From: Coprousia sp963931435
GTDB taxonomy: Bacteria; Actinomycetota; Coriobacteriia; Coriobacteriales; Coriobacteriaceae
NCBI GenBank assembly: GCA_963931435.1
Contig: OZ007012.1
Location: 1,984,001 to 2,048,000, forward strand
Length of the DNA stretch: 64,000 bases
Direction: 5' to 3'
Shown piece after piece: positions 25,346-33,859 of the stretch. Every line of letters begins with the position of its first letter. The first letter of the stretch is position 1. The translations under genes were made by a program, and so were the position numbers. Under the pieces are notes generated by a model that did not search any database, was not told where the DNA came from, and worked only from the letters and a program-made list of their open reading frames with translations.

Positions 25346-26551
25346 CTACTGATAGAGACCGTAGACCGTCAGATCCACGTCCTCGTAGATGCCGTTGGCG
25401 TAGACGGTCCAGGCGCTCTGGGCCTCGTTGGCGGCATCGGAGTACGTCTGGTAGGCCACATAGTAGGCTGTAAGCGCCTGGGCGTAGGTGGCCGAATCCG
25501 CCGTGAAGCTCTCGCCCGAGAGCGCCTGGTAGTAGGGGCCATCGGTGCGCGCCCAGGTCCCGGCCCCGGCGTCCCACTCGTCGCCCGCGAGATCGATGAT
25601 GTAGCTCGCGTACTCCGCCGACGCGGTGTCCTCGTTGCCATCCTCGGGAGAGGCGGGCATGGTGGGCGCGGTGAGGCTGGCGGCGCCGGGCACGATCTGC
25701 TCGTAGAGCTTCTCGATGAGCAGGGACCCCTCGGTGATCTCGTGCACCTGGTCCTCGGTGGTGTCGTACTGCTTGGCGATGGCCGCGAAGTCATCGGTGC
25801 CGAGCGTGTCCTTCGCGTAGGCAGCGAGCTCGTCGTCGGTCGCCTCTATGCCGCGCGAGCGGGCCTCGGCGATCAGGATGCTCCGACGGGCGCAGGCGAC
25901 AGTGACCTCGGCGGAGGGCGCGGGGTAGGTGCCGTCATCGTTCTCGATGTTGGAGAGGATGTAGGCGCTCTCCAGCGCCTCGCGCGCCGTGATCTGATGC
26001 GTGGCGCCGCCGTAGGTGTAGGAGGCGACGGGCGTATCGAGCTGGTCCTCCTCGAGGGTCGCCGAGCCCGTGCCATGCGGGATGAGGATGCCGGCGCCCA
26101 CGACGTAGCCGATGATGCCCGCGGCCACGGCGACGATCACCAGGCAGGCGACGACGAGGCGGGGGTTGCTCAGCAGGCGCGCCAGGGCACCGGGCTCGGC
26201 GTCGCTCGCTTCGTCGAGGTCCGCAGCGTCGTCGGCGCCTTCGACGTCATCGGTGTCGTCGTCACCCGCGTCGCGCTCCCCGTCGTCAGCCGTCGCGTCG
26301 TCATCGAGCCCATCATCCGATTCCGGCTCGCCGGCAGCGAGGCTGTCGGCTTCCTCCCCATCGGAAGCGCCGTCTTCGGCGCCATCGGCGGCGCGCAGGG
26401 CGTCGGCGTCCACCTCGGGAGCGTCGCCGCCTGCGGTCCCCACCGCCACGGGCGAGGCATCCAGGTCGTCCGGCGTGTCCGAGCGCTCGATGATCTCGAT
26501 GCCCTCGATGTATGCGCGCTCCTCCTCGTCGCGCTTGCGCATGAGGCCCAT
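25346..26551 (-). CDS. Membrane-anchored SurA-N-like protein with acidic cytoplasmic tail
   Basis: A 401-residue protein. Residues 1-125 are strongly acidic and repetitive (DGEEADSLAAGEPESDDGLD and similar); a single membrane helix follows at about 131-155 (LVVACLVIVAVAAGIIGYVV). The extracellular part has a SurA/trigger-factor-like helical core (RRSILIAEARSRGIEATDDE, LAAYAKDTLG), as in membrane-bound foldases. No parvulin PPIase domain is visible; the C-terminus is Tyr- and Ala-rich (YYVAYQTYSDAANEAQSAW). ATG 26551 follows AAGGAG. It lies downstream of the isocitrate dehydrogenase-like gene with a 110-nt gap. A chaperone role for exported proteins is inference. Confidence 0.7.
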   Translation of the reverse strand: MGLMRKRDEEERAYIEGIEIIERSDTPDDLDASPVAVGTAGGDAPEVDADALRAADGAEDGASDGEEADSLAAGEPESDDGLDDDATADDGERDAGDDDTDDVEGADDAADLDEASDAEPGALARLLSNPRLVVACLVIVAVAAGIIGYVVGAGILIPHGTGSATLEEDQLDTPVASYTYGGATHQITAREALESAYILSNIENDDGTYPAPSAEVTVACARRSILIAEARSRGIEATDDELAAYAKDTLGTDDFAAIAKQYDTTEDQVHEITEGSLLIEKLYEQIVPGAASLTAPTMPASPEDGNEDTASAEYASYIIDLAGDEWDAGAGTWARTDGPYYQALSGESFTADSATYAQALTAYYVAYQTYSDAANEAQSAWTVYANGIYEDVDLTVYGLYQ

Positions 26552-26661
26552 GGTTCACTCCTTAGTCGACAGCAGCACCAACATGGTCACAACGATACGC
26601 CCGCGCACGCGGCGTGGCGTCTTAATTCTTTCGGAAGATACGGGGTCGAACGAGGGAATCC

Positions 26662-27747
26662 CTACCCAAGATGTGCGATCACCGCGTCAGCGTAGGCCCG
26701 CGTACCCACCGCGCCCGCGACCGAGCCCGTCTGCGCGCGGCGCACATCGGCCGTGACGGCGACGCCCTCGGCGAGGGTGGCGCTCACGGCGGCGCGCACC
26801 CGCGCGGCCGCGTCCATCTCGCCCAAGTGGTCGAGCATCATGGCGGCGGAGAGGATCTCCGCGGTGGGGTTGGCGATGTCGCGCCCGGCGATGTCGGGCG
26901 CCGAGCCGTGCGTGGGCTCGAACACGGCGCAGCCCGAGCCGATGTTGGCCCCCGGCGCCATGCCGAGACCGCCCACCAGCCCGGCGGCGAGGTCGCTCAC
27001 GATGTCACCGTAGAGGTTGGGCAGCACGAGCACGTCGAAGTCCTCGGGATGCGTCACGAGCCCCATGCAGGTCGCGTCGACGATCTTGTCCTCGAAGGCG
27101 ATGTCGGGATAACCCGCCGCCACCTCGCGCGCCACGCGCAGAAACAGCCCGTCGGTGGCCTTCATGATGTTGGCCTTGTGCACCGCCGTGACCTTGCCCC
27201 GACCGTGGGCGCGGGCGTACTCGAACGCGTAGGCGACGATGCGGCGCGAGCCCTCCTCGGATATGGGCTTGATCGAGATGGCCGAGCCCGTGCGGAATGC
27301 CCTGCCGCCCGCCTCCTCGACGAGGCGCGCTAGCTCCTCGACCTCGGGCGTTCCCGGCTCGAACTCGATGCCGGCGTAGAGGTCCTCGGTGTTCTCGCGC
27401 ACGATGACGAGATCGATGTCGCGGAAGCGCGACCCGTCGCCGGGCAGCGACACGCAGGGCCGCACGCAGGCATAGAGGTCGAACGCCTGGCGCAGCGCCA
27501 CGTTGACGCTGCGGAAGCCCGTGCCCACCGGCGTGGTGACGGGCCCCTTGATGGCGACGCCGAGCTCGCGCACGGCGTCGAGCACGTGCTCGGGCAGGGG
27601 CGTGCCGTAGCGCTCCATCACGCCCGCGCCCGCGTCGAGCACCCGCCACGCGATCTGCGCGCCCGATGCCTCCACCACGCGTTGCATGGCCCGCGTGATC
27701 TCGGGGCCGATGCCGTCTCCGCGAATCAGGGCAACCTCATGCGCCAT
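26662..27747 (-). CDS. NAD-type isocitrate/isopropylmalate dehydrogenase family enzyme
   Basis: A 361-residue beta-decarboxylating dehydrogenase. It has LIRGDGIGPEI at the start, the substrate-binding SVNVALRQAFDLYACVRP (the Ser/Asn pair typical of isocitrate rather than 3-isopropylmalate enzymes), VRENTEDLYAGIE, KANIMK with the catalytic Lys, and the metal ligands in LPNLYGDIVSDLAAG. FEPTHGSAPDIAG...NPTAE is the cofactor loop, of the NAD-preferring type. Oxidative decarboxylation of isocitrate to 2-oxoglutarate is the likely reaction; citrate synthase and aconitase are not in the window, and homoisocitrate dehydrogenase remains possible. It starts 2 nt after the upstream gene's stop, so the two are coupled. 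Confidence 0.85.
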   Translation of the reverse strand: MAHEVALIRGDGIGPEITRAMQRVVEASGAQIAWRVLDAGAGVMERYGTPLPEHVLDAVRELGVAIKGPVTTPVGTGFRSVNVALRQAFDLYACVRPCVSLPGDGSRFRDIDLVIVRENTEDLYAGIEFEPGTPEVEELARLVEEAGGRAFRTGSAISIKPISEEGSRRIVAYAFEYARAHGRGKVTAVHKANIMKATDGLFLRVAREVAAGYPDIAFEDKIVDATCMGLVTHPEDFDVLVLPNLYGDIVSDLAAGLVGGLGMAPGANIGSGCAVFEPTHGSAPDIAGRDIANPTAEILSAAMMLDHLGEMDAAARVRAAVSATLAEGVAVTADVRRAQTGSVAGAVGTRAYADAVIAHLG

Positions 27748-27749
27748 GG

Positions 27750-28448
27750 CTACTCCTCGTCGTCCCCATCCTCGTCGTCGGCCGCGACCGTGCGGGCGCG
27801 CCGCTTGGGATCGGTCAGCTTGAACCGCTTGACCAGGATGTCGTAGATCTCGCTCGAACGCGCCTTGAGATAGGCGCCCTTGCCGTTCTGCGCATCAAAC
27901 CGCAGGCGGCCGGCAAGCTCCTCGGCCACCTCGCCGGCGATCTTGCCCTGGGCGAACGCGTAGAGGCTCCCCAGCATGTCGCGGTACTCCAGATCGCCGT
28001 GGTAGCACTGGATGGCCTCGTCCAGGATGGGCCAGACCTTCTTGGAGCGCGCGGCGGAGCTGGCGCCCCAGGCGCACAGCAGGTTGAACGCCGAGAGGCG
28101 CAGCGTCGAGGAGAGCTCGTCGAACAGCGCGGCCTCGGCGCCCTCGAACGCGGCGCCGATCTCCTTGGCATGCGTCGGCACCAGAAGCACGAGGGCGTCG
28201 AGCACCTCCCAGCGCGTCTGCGCCTCGGGCCGGTACAGCGCGTCCACGAGCTCGCCGATGTAGGGCGCGAGCACCGAGGCGTCCACGGCGGCCAGAAGCG
28301 CCACCACGCGCGCCGCGAACTGGCGCTTGCGCCGGCTCGAGCTGCCCAGATCCTCGATGAGGGCGGCCAGCGCCTCGTTGCTCTGCTCAACGAGCTCGAG
28401 CTGCTCGCGCTCCTCGTCGGTCATCTCATGTTCGGTTTGCGTGTCCAT
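27750..28448 (-). CDS. Conserved helical protein, HEAT-like, unknown function
   Basis: A 232-residue soluble protein; no family I can name. The sequence is nearly all amphipathic helices with HEAT-like pairing (FAARVVALLAAVDASVLAPY, RWEVLDALVLLVPTHAKEIG, SAFNLLCAWGASSAARSKK), then a helical C-terminus ending in a very acidic tail (AADDEDGDDEE). The N-terminus is Glu-rich (MDTQTEHEMTDEEREQLE). It lies 2 nt upstream of the dehydrogenase gene and 7 nt downstream of a membrane-protein gene, so it is a mid-operon gene. HEAT-type arrays bind proteins; a scaffold role is inference. Confidence 0.65.
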   Translation of the reverse strand: MDTQTEHEMTDEEREQLELVEQSNEALAALIEDLGSSSRRKRQFAARVVALLAAVDASVLAPYIGELVDALYRPEAQTRWEVLDALVLLVPTHAKEIGAAFEGAEAALFDELSSTLRLSAFNLLCAWGASSAARSKKVWPILDEAIQCYHGDLEYRDMLGSLYAFAQGKIAGEVAEELAGRLRFDAQNGKGAYLKARSSEIYDILVKRFKLTDPKRRARTVAADDEDGDDEE

Positions 28449-28455
28449 GACTCCC

Positions 28456-28902
28456 CTATCCGTTCCTCTTGGTTGTATGCGCGTGTCCGTCCTCGCGCGG
28501 AGCCGCCGGCCCCGCCACCGATATCAGGTCGGGCGCCTTCTCATGGTTGCGCCTGCGCCGCCGGCGCGCCTCGCCGGCACCCGTGCGCGCGGCCTCGCGG
28601 TGCGCGCGGTTGACGTTGAAGAACCGGTCGAGCACCTTCCATGGGCCGGTCGACTCGCCGAACCCCATCTTGAGGCCGGCGATGCAGCCCACCAGCAGCC
28701 CCAGGTCGATCGCGTAGAGCATGGGCAGCGCGGCAACCAGCAGCGAGACCACCACGCACACCGCCATCGCGCCCAGGTTGCCGAGCCAGTACCCCCGCGT
28801 GGTGACGACGCGCTCGCCTAGCGCGGTGCCGACGAGGAACCCGATGTAGATGCTGAAGACGAACAGCAGGGCGAAGACGATGATGAACGCCGGATCGGTC
28901 AT
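28456..28902 (-). CDS. Small integral membrane protein with basic cytoplasmic tail
   Basis: A 148-residue protein with three hydrophobic segments at about 6-26 (IIVFALLFVFSIYIGFLV), 38-60 (GNLGAMAVCVVVSLLVAALP) and 62-80. A Trp/Phe-rich turn (WKVLDRFFNVNR) comes next, and then an Arg/Lys-rich tail (EARRRRRRNHEK). I recognise no family. It is second in the operon hydroxyacid dehydrogenase - this gene - HEAT-like - isocitrate dehydrogenase-like, with gaps of 6 and 7 nt. ATG 28902 follows the dehydrogenase stop closely, suggesting coupling. Confidence 0.6.
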   Translation of the reverse strand: MTDPAFIIVFALLFVFSIYIGFLVGTALGERVVTTRGYWLGNLGAMAVCVVVSLLVAALPMLYAIDLGLLVGCIAGLKMGFGESTGPWKVLDRFFNVNRAHREAARTGAGEARRRRRRNHEKAPDLISVAGPAAPREDGHAHTTKRNG

Positions 28903-28908
28903 GCGGCG

Positions 28909-29967
28909 CTACTCCTCGTGGTCATGGTGATGGCAGCAGCCGTGGCCCCCATGCCCGTGGCCATGGCCCTCGCCGTGGCAGCACTCGTGGTCGGCGCCGT
29001 GGTCGTGGCCGCAGCCGCACGCATGGCCCTCGTCCTCGCCGGCAGCCTCGGTGTAGAGCGACCAATCCAGCCCGGCGGCCTGGGCGTCGGCCTCCTCCTG
29101 GTAGAGCAGGGTGATGGCCTGCGTGCCCAGCTCTCCGCCGCCGATGGCGTCGAGCATGTCGTAGAGCGTGAAGGCGGTGTCCGAGCCCGGCAGGGCGATC
29201 TCCATCTCCTCGGCCTGGGCGAGAGCGAGCCCCAGGTCCTTGAGGAAGTGCTTGACCTTGAAGCCCGGCTTCCAATCGCCCGCAAGCGCCTTGGGCGCCA
29301 GGCTCTCCAGCGCGCCCGTGGCGCCGGTGCCGCCCAGGATCATCGCGCGCGTCTGCGCGAGGTCGAGCCCGCTCTGCTGCGCGAACGAGAGGGCATCGGC
29401 CATGCCTACCATCGCCGAGGCGAGCGAGATCTGGTTGGCGAGCTTGGCCGCCTGGCCCTTGCCCGCTCCGCCGAAGCAGAAGATCTGGGAGGAGAACGTC
29501 TCCAGGAGCGCGCGCACCGGCTCGATGTCGCGCTCGGTGGCGCCGGCGATGAGCGTGAGCGTGCCCGCAACGGCGCCCGCCTCGCCGCCCGTGACCGGGC
29601 AGTCGAACGCGTGGCGCTCGCTCACCTCGGCCGCGCCGGCGATGTCGCGCGCCAGCTCGGGCGAGCTCGTGGTGAGGTCGATGAGCGTCGCGCCGGGCTT
29701 GGAGGCGGAAAGCAGCCCATCGGAGGCCAGGTAGAGCTCCTCGACGTCCTCGGGATACCCCACCATGGTGAACACCACGTCGGCGCCGCGCACGGCCTCA
29801 GCGGGGCTCTCGGCCCACACCGCGCCGCGTTCGATGAGCCCCTGGGCCTTCTCGGACGTGCGGTTGTAGACGGTGAGCGGATAGCCGGCGTCCAGGATGT
29901 GGCCGGCGATGGGCGCGCCCATGATGCCGGTCCCGATGAACGCGACGGAAAGCTTCTTGTCTGCCAT
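28909..29967 (-). CDS. 3-hydroxyisobutyrate dehydrogenase family enzyme with His/Cys-rich tail
   Basis: A 352-residue beta-hydroxyacid dehydrogenase. The NAD(P) site is FIGTGIMGAPIAGHIL; the substrate signature is DCPVTGGEAGAVAGTLTLI and the catalytic Lys lies in GKGQAAKLANQ. Family members reduce or oxidise short 3-hydroxyacids (tartronate semialdehyde, 3-hydroxyisobutyrate, gamma-hydroxybutyrate). The last 42 residues are unusual: after an acidic run come about 14 His and 6 Cys in patterns such as HGEGHGHGHGGHGCCHHHDH, a metal-binding tail like those of nickel or zinc carriers. ATG 29967 follows AAGGAG. It heads the operon. Whether the tail stores metal or loads the enzyme is open. Confidence 0.87.
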   Translation of the reverse strand: MADKKLSVAFIGTGIMGAPIAGHILDAGYPLTVYNRTSEKAQGLIERGAVWAESPAEAVRGADVVFTMVGYPEDVEELYLASDGLLSASKPGATLIDLTTSSPELARDIAGAAEVSERHAFDCPVTGGEAGAVAGTLTLIAGATERDIEPVRALLETFSSQIFCFGGAGKGQAAKLANQISLASAMVGMADALSFAQQSGLDLAQTRAMILGGTGATGALESLAPKALAGDWKPGFKVKHFLKDLGLALAQAEEMEIALPGSDTAFTLYDMLDAIGGGELGTQAITLLYQEEADAQAAGLDWSLYTEAAGEDEGHACGCGHDHGADHECCHGEGHGHGHGGHGCCHHHDHEE

Positions 29968-30106
29968 GTGATGACTCCTTTTATCATCGTGATGACTTGC
30001 TGTAAGAGAGCGGGACGAAGGGGACGGGCTCGCCTTCGGGAACCTCAGCGGTGCTGCCCCGCCATCCTGCGACGCGTGTGCCGGCGAGATGCCGCGGGAA
30101 GCCGCC

Positions 30107-31057
30107 TCAGCGGCGCACGCGCGCGGCGATGCGATCGGAGAGGGAGATCTTCTCGGCGCGGTTCTTGCCCCAGAAGATGAGGGCGACCATGCCCGGCCCC
30201 ACGTGCGCGCCGATGGTGGGTCCCACCGACCCGCGGATGATGGTGAGGTCGGCGCAACCCTCCTCCTTGCGCACCGCTGCCTCCACCCAGTCGCCGTCCT
30301 TCTCGGCATCGGCCGTGACGATCGCGAGCGGGAGAGCCGGATCGAGCACGTAGTTGTCGTGGAACGCCTTGATGAGCGAGCGGAGCGCCTTCTTGCGCCC
30401 GCGGTTCACGCCCGTGAGCGAGAGCGAGCCCGCCAGGTCGAACGAGAGCGAGGCCTTCACATCGAGCTTGGTGGAGAGCTGCGCCGCCGCGGGCGGGATG
30501 CGCCCGCCGGCTGCGAGCGAGTCCAGGCTGTCGAGGGTGAAGTAGCCGTGCACGTAGCTCTTGGCCTCGTCCGCCCATGCCGCCAACTCGGCAGCGGAAA
30601 GCCCCGCAGAGCGCTGGCGCACGGCCTCGAGCGCCAGGAGCTCGCCGCACGAGCACGGCAGGCAGTTGTCCACGATGTAGAGCCCGAACCCGGGATGCTC
30701 GGCGCGCACCTGCTCGGCCGCCTGGCAGGCGAACTCGTAGCTCGACGAGAGCGACGAGGCGAAGCACAGGTAGACCGTGGGTGTGCCCTCGTTGGCGCAC
30801 TGCGTGAAGTACTCCAGGTAGCGGCCCAGCGAGATGGCCGAGGTGGACGCCTTGGCCCCGTGGCGGATGGCGTCGTAGAACTCATGCGGGGTGATGGAGG
30901 TCCAGATGTCGTCGGTGTGCTCGACGCCGTCCAGGATATAGGGGAAGCCCAGGATGTCCACGTCCAGCGTCGCGGCGATCTCGGGCGTCAGGTCGGCGCA
31001 GGTATCGATCACGATGCGGTAGCGGTCCGCGTGACCGGAGGCGGAAGGCTCGCTCAT
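30107..31057 (-). CDS. DegV family fatty-acid-binding protein
   Basis: A 316-residue DegV/FakB-fold protein. The DegV signature appears in order: IVIDTCADLTPE at the start, ISLGRYLEYF with the conserved Ser, YLCFASSLSSSYEFAC, IVDNCLPCSCGELLALEAV, and TLDSLAAGGRIPPA. DegV proteins bind a fatty acid; in partnership with the kinase FakA they phosphorylate exogenous fatty acids for phospholipid synthesis. No fakA is in the window. ATG 31057 follows AAGGGGTTG. The C-terminal half contains a Rossmann-like domain (LAIVTADAEKDGDW, GPTIGAHVGPG). Transcribed alone downstream of hpf, past a terminator. Confidence 0.88.
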   Translation of the reverse strand: MSEPSASGHADRYRIVIDTCADLTPEIAATLDVDILGFPYILDGVEHTDDIWTSITPHEFYDAIRHGAKASTSAISLGRYLEYFTQCANEGTPTVYLCFASSLSSSYEFACQAAEQVRAEHPGFGLYIVDNCLPCSCGELLALEAVRQRSAGLSAAELAAWADEAKSYVHGYFTLDSLDSLAAGGRIPPAAAQLSTKLDVKASLSFDLAGSLSLTGVNRGRKKALRSLIKAFHDNYVLDPALPLAIVTADAEKDGDWVEAAVRKEEGCADLTIIRGSVGPTIGAHVGPGMVALIFWGKNRAEKISLSDRIAARVRR

Positions 31058-31080
31058 CAACAACCCCTTTCACGCAAAGA

Positions 31081-31110
31081 GGCGGCCATCCGCATGGATG
31101 GCCGCCCGCC
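31081..31110 (-). terminator. hpf terminator
   Basis: GGCGGCCATCC, a 4-nt loop and GGATGGCCGCC form a perfect 11-bp stem (31106-31081 on the minus strand), followed by TCTTTG. It lies 28 nt after the hpf stop and before degV. Confidence 0.75.
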
Positions 31111-31134
31111 TTACCTCATGCTGCGAGGCCTATT

Positions 31135-31719
31135 CTACTCGTCGAGCGTCTCTATCTTGGGCTTGATGATGCCATATCCACCATTCTTTCGATGATAGAC
31201 CACATTGATGAGGCCGGTCGCGGCGTTCTCGAACACGTAGAAATCGTGGCCCAGAAGATCGGTCTGGACGAGCGCCTGCTCCTCGGTCATCGGCGTAATG
31301 TCAATGATCTTCTCGCGCACGAGCTGATCGTCCTCCTCGGGCGGGATGATGAGGTCGGCCAGATCCTCCACGCGCTCCACCGGCGCCACCTCAGCGGCGC
31401 TCGCGCCCTGCTGCCGGTTGTCGATGACCTTGGTCTTGAACTTGCGCAGCTGGCGCGTCACCTTGTCGGCGGATTCATCGATGGCCGTGTACATATCGGC
31501 CCCGTGCTCAGCGACGCGGATGACCGATCCGCGCGCCCGCACCGTCACCTCGACCACCGCGGGCTCGGGATTCGAGGGGTTCTTCTCGTAACGCAGCACC
31601 ACGTCGGCGGTCATGGGCTCGATGTCGAACACCTTGAGCGCTTCGCCGATCTTCTCCTCGACGCGCGCGCGCAGAGCATCGGTCACCGTGGTTTTGCGAC
31701 CCGATACGATGATCTCCAT
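31135..31719 (-). CDS. hpf: Ribosome hibernation promoting factor, long form
   Basis: A 194-residue protein with both domains of long HPF. The N-terminal S30AE domain (1-100) opens MEIIVSGRKTTVTDALRARV and includes the basic RQLRKFKTKVIDNR segment. A Ser/Ala-rich linker leads to the C-terminal dimerisation domain (about 130-190: VREKIIDITPMTEEQALVQ, LLGHDFYVFENA, INVVYHRKNGGYGIIKP). Long HPF binds the small subunit in the mRNA/tRNA channel and joins 70S particles into 100S dimers in stationary phase. ATG 31719 follows AGGAG. It ends at a strong terminator, downstream of a solute-binding protein gene. Confidence 0.95.
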   Translation of the reverse strand: MEIIVSGRKTTVTDALRARVEEKIGEALKVFDIEPMTADVVLRYEKNPSNPEPAVVEVTVRARGSVIRVAEHGADMYTAIDESADKVTRQLRKFKTKVIDNRQQGASAAEVAPVERVEDLADLIIPPEEDDQLVREKIIDITPMTEEQALVQTDLLGHDFYVFENAATGLINVVYHRKNGGYGIIKPKIETLDE

Positions 31720-31825
31720 GCCAGGCTCCTAATCTCCTCGGGGACATTGCGGTAGTAGGTTTGTACCCACCACCCGCCCCGGGCAATGCGCGGGACCGAG
31801 AAAAGATCGGCCGGCGGAACGGAGG

Positions 31826-32746
31826 TCAGTCGCCGATGCTGTTGAGATCGCCCGAAGGGGCCTCGTCATCTGCAGACGTGCTCGCGATCTGGACGCCCGA
31901 GACGGTCTGGTCGGACAGGCTGAGCGGCAGCTGGCCGTACCAGCTCGCGTGCACGGCGGCGAGGACGCCGTCGCTGGAGATGGCGTCGAACGCGTCGGAG
32001 ACCGCGTCCAGGAGCTCGGTGGCGGAAGCGCTCACCGCGATGCCCTGCGAGCTCACCGCGCTGATGGTGCCCATGAACCCGACGCCCTCGTAGGCGCGCG
32101 CCAGATAGGCGCCGGCCGTGGCGTCGCAGGCCACGTAGTCGACCTCGCCGGAGGCGAGCGCATCGAAGCACGCGTTCACGTTGGCGTAGGTCTCCTGGTC
32201 GGAGACGATCCCCGCCTTCGCCAGGGCCTCCTGCGAGGCCGAGCTCTCCTGCACGCCGATGACCGCGGCAGCCAGATCGGCCGCGCTCGCGCGCGTCGCG
32301 TCGCCCTCGACCTTCCCGAAGATGGCCGTGGCGTCCTCCAGGCAGCTGCCCAGCACGGTGATGTCGCCGCCGGCGTCGCCGGTGGTCGCGCCCACGAAGA
32401 TGTCCGCCTCGCCCTCGCTCAGCGGGTCATCGGGAGAGGAGGCGCTCACCAGGGCGAGGTCGAGCCCCATCTCGCGCGCGAGGGCGCGGGCGACGTCCAC
32501 CTCGTAGCCCTCGACGCCTTCGCCGGTCACCATGGCCTGCGGGGCGTCGTTGGTGTTGAGGGCGACGGTCAGGGTGCCCGGGGTGACGAGTGCCGCGTCA
32601 TCCACGGTCTGCTCGACGCTCTCAGGCTCCGCCTCGTCGAGGCCGGGCGTGAGCAGCGAGCATCCGCCGACGCCCGCCAGCGCGATCACCATGCACGCAC
32701 CAAGGGCGATCTTCCTCAGCGCCATCATCTTCCCACCGTTTCCCAT
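31826..32746 (-). CDS. Solute-binding lipoprotein of an amino-acid-type ABC transporter
   Basis: A 306-residue family-3 extracellular binding protein. The N-terminus has a lipoprotein signal (MMALRKIALGACMVIALAGVGGC) with cleavage before the lipobox Cys. The binding fold appears as TLTVALNTNDAPQA, GYEVDVARALAREMGLDLAL, TVLGSCLEDATAIF, VIGVQESSASQEAL and VDYVACDATAGAYLA, and the protein ends in an acidic Ser/Asp tail. It lacks adjacent permease and ATPase genes, so its transporter is elsewhere or it is a sensor. ATG 32746 follows AAGGA; the ATG at 32755 is less likely. Confidence 0.82.
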   Translation of the reverse strand: MGNGGKMMALRKIALGACMVIALAGVGGCSLLTPGLDEAEPESVEQTVDDAALVTPGTLTVALNTNDAPQAMVTGEGVEGYEVDVARALAREMGLDLALVSASSPDDPLSEGEADIFVGATTGDAGGDITVLGSCLEDATAIFGKVEGDATRASAADLAAAVIGVQESSASQEALAKAGIVSDQETYANVNACFDALASGEVDYVACDATAGAYLARAYEGVGFMGTISAVSSQGIAVSASATELLDAVSDAFDAISSDGVLAAVHASWYGQLPLSLSDQTVSGVQIASTSADDEAPSGDLNSIGD

Positions 32747-33094
32747 GCCGACCATCCTTCAAGCCCGCTCCCGTGCGCGCCCCGCGGGCGGTGCGCGCGC
32801 ATCGTTACCAAGACCCCCAGCTGACCTGGTCTTTGACCCCACACCAGCGCACCGGGGCGTTTGCTCAGCCGCCGCGGCGGCATCACGACTGGCCCGCTCG
32901 CCCGCGGGGCCGATTGCCCCTGGTGTAAACGGACGGTGCGACTTACCTCTAGGACGCGCCATGATCGTGTCGCGCGCACGCGAGCACTTACGTGGATCCT
33001 TTCGACCGCGTCTGCCTTGGACTAGGATCTCATGCGATCCGCAACCACAGCCTGGGAGTTGAGGGCATTATACCAGTTCACGACCGCGCGGGCG
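32747..33094. other. Intergenic region: long leader before the solute-binding protein
   Basis: A gap of about 350 nt between comF and the lipoprotein gene. On the minus strand TGGTATAAT (33075-33067), an extended -10, would start a leader of roughly 310 nt. It contains the hairpin GGGGC-aatcg-GCCCC and other GC stems. A 67-codon Arg/Ala-rich frame at 32759-32962 has no ribosome site. No riboswitch class is recognised. Confidence 0.4.
33067..33075 (-). promoter_or_regulatory. Extended -10 promoter for the lipoprotein gene
   Basis: TGGTATAAT on the minus strand is a consensus extended -10 (TGnTATAAT). The -35 position is GC-rich with no consensus hexamer, which is tolerated with an extended -10. 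It overlaps the 3' end of comF. Confidence 0.5.
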
Positions 33095-33850
33095 CTACCA
33101 CACGCGCGCGAGGGCCAGCACGTCCACCCGCGCCGCCCCCGCGCGCTCGAGCGCCGCGGCCGCGGCGCGGACGGTCGCGCCGGTGGTGATGACGTCATCC
33201 ACCAGGACGAGCCGCAGGCCCCGCACCGACTCCACCACCTCGTAGGCCTCCCGCGCCCGCTCGGCGCGGGCGTGCCGACCCAGCAGGCGCTGGTCGGCGG
33301 CGCCATGCTTGAGCAGCGCGTCGATGACGGACACGCCGGAGAGTCCCGCGAGCTCGGCGGCCACGCGCTCCATGTGGTCGAACCCGCGCCGCACGAAGGC
33401 GCGCTCCGTCGCGGGCACGAACACGATGGCCTGCGCGAGCGTGAGGATCCCCGCATAGCGCTCGGGCGCCGCCCGCTCCGCATGGAGGGCCGTATCCCAG
33501 AGCATCTGCGCGATGAACGGGGCCAGCCGGCGCTCGCCGGCATCCTTGTACGCCCGGACGATGCGCGCCGCCGGCCCCTCGAACGTCGCGGTGGCCAGGC
33601 AGCGACCCACAAGGAGCGGCGCGTCGCGGCACTCGGTGCACAGGATGTCGCCGAACGGCGCCGCGCAGTGGATGCACGCATGCACCGGATCGATGAGCGG
33701 CAGCGCCTCGAGGCATGCGTCGCAGATGAGGGCTCCGGGCCGCTCGCAGCACGCGCAGCGAGTGGGCGAGAGGGCCTCCAGGAACGCGGATCCCAGGCGC
33801 CGCGCGGCGCGCGGGACGGCATCGGAAAGCGGGCGGGAGATATGGTCCAT
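33095..33850 (-). CDS. comF: ComF family protein (phosphoribosyltransferase fold)
   Basis: A 251-residue ComF. An N-terminal zinc finger is present (CACCERPGALICDACLEAL and CIHCAAPFGDILCTECRDA: four CxxC pairs). A PRT-type domain follows with FVPATERAFVRRGFDHMERV, LLGRHARAERAREAYEVV and the PRPP loop LVLVDDVITTGATV. ComF is needed for late steps of natural transformation, linking DNA uptake to recombination proteins. It lies 96 nt after ricT on the same strand, in the order topA-tmk-holB-ricT-comF. ATG 33850 is preceded by GGGAAGGG, part of a 10-bp hairpin (33860-33890). Confidence 0.9.
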   Translation of the reverse strand: MDHISRPLSDAVPRAARRLGSAFLEALSPTRCACCERPGALICDACLEALPLIDPVHACIHCAAPFGDILCTECRDAPLLVGRCLATATFEGPAARIVRAYKDAGERRLAPFIAQMLWDTALHAERAAPERYAGILTLAQAIVFVPATERAFVRRGFDHMERVAAELAGLSGVSVIDALLKHGAADQRLLGRHARAERAREAYEVVESVRGLRLVLVDDVITTGATVRAAAAALERAGAARVDVLALARVW

Positions 33851-33859
33851 AGACGGCGC

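Noticed and set aside
32759..32962. 67-codon gene upstream of the solute-binding lipoprotein
   Set aside because: ATG at 32962 has no ribosome site and the Arg/Ala/Pro-rich translation fits a random GC-rich frame.
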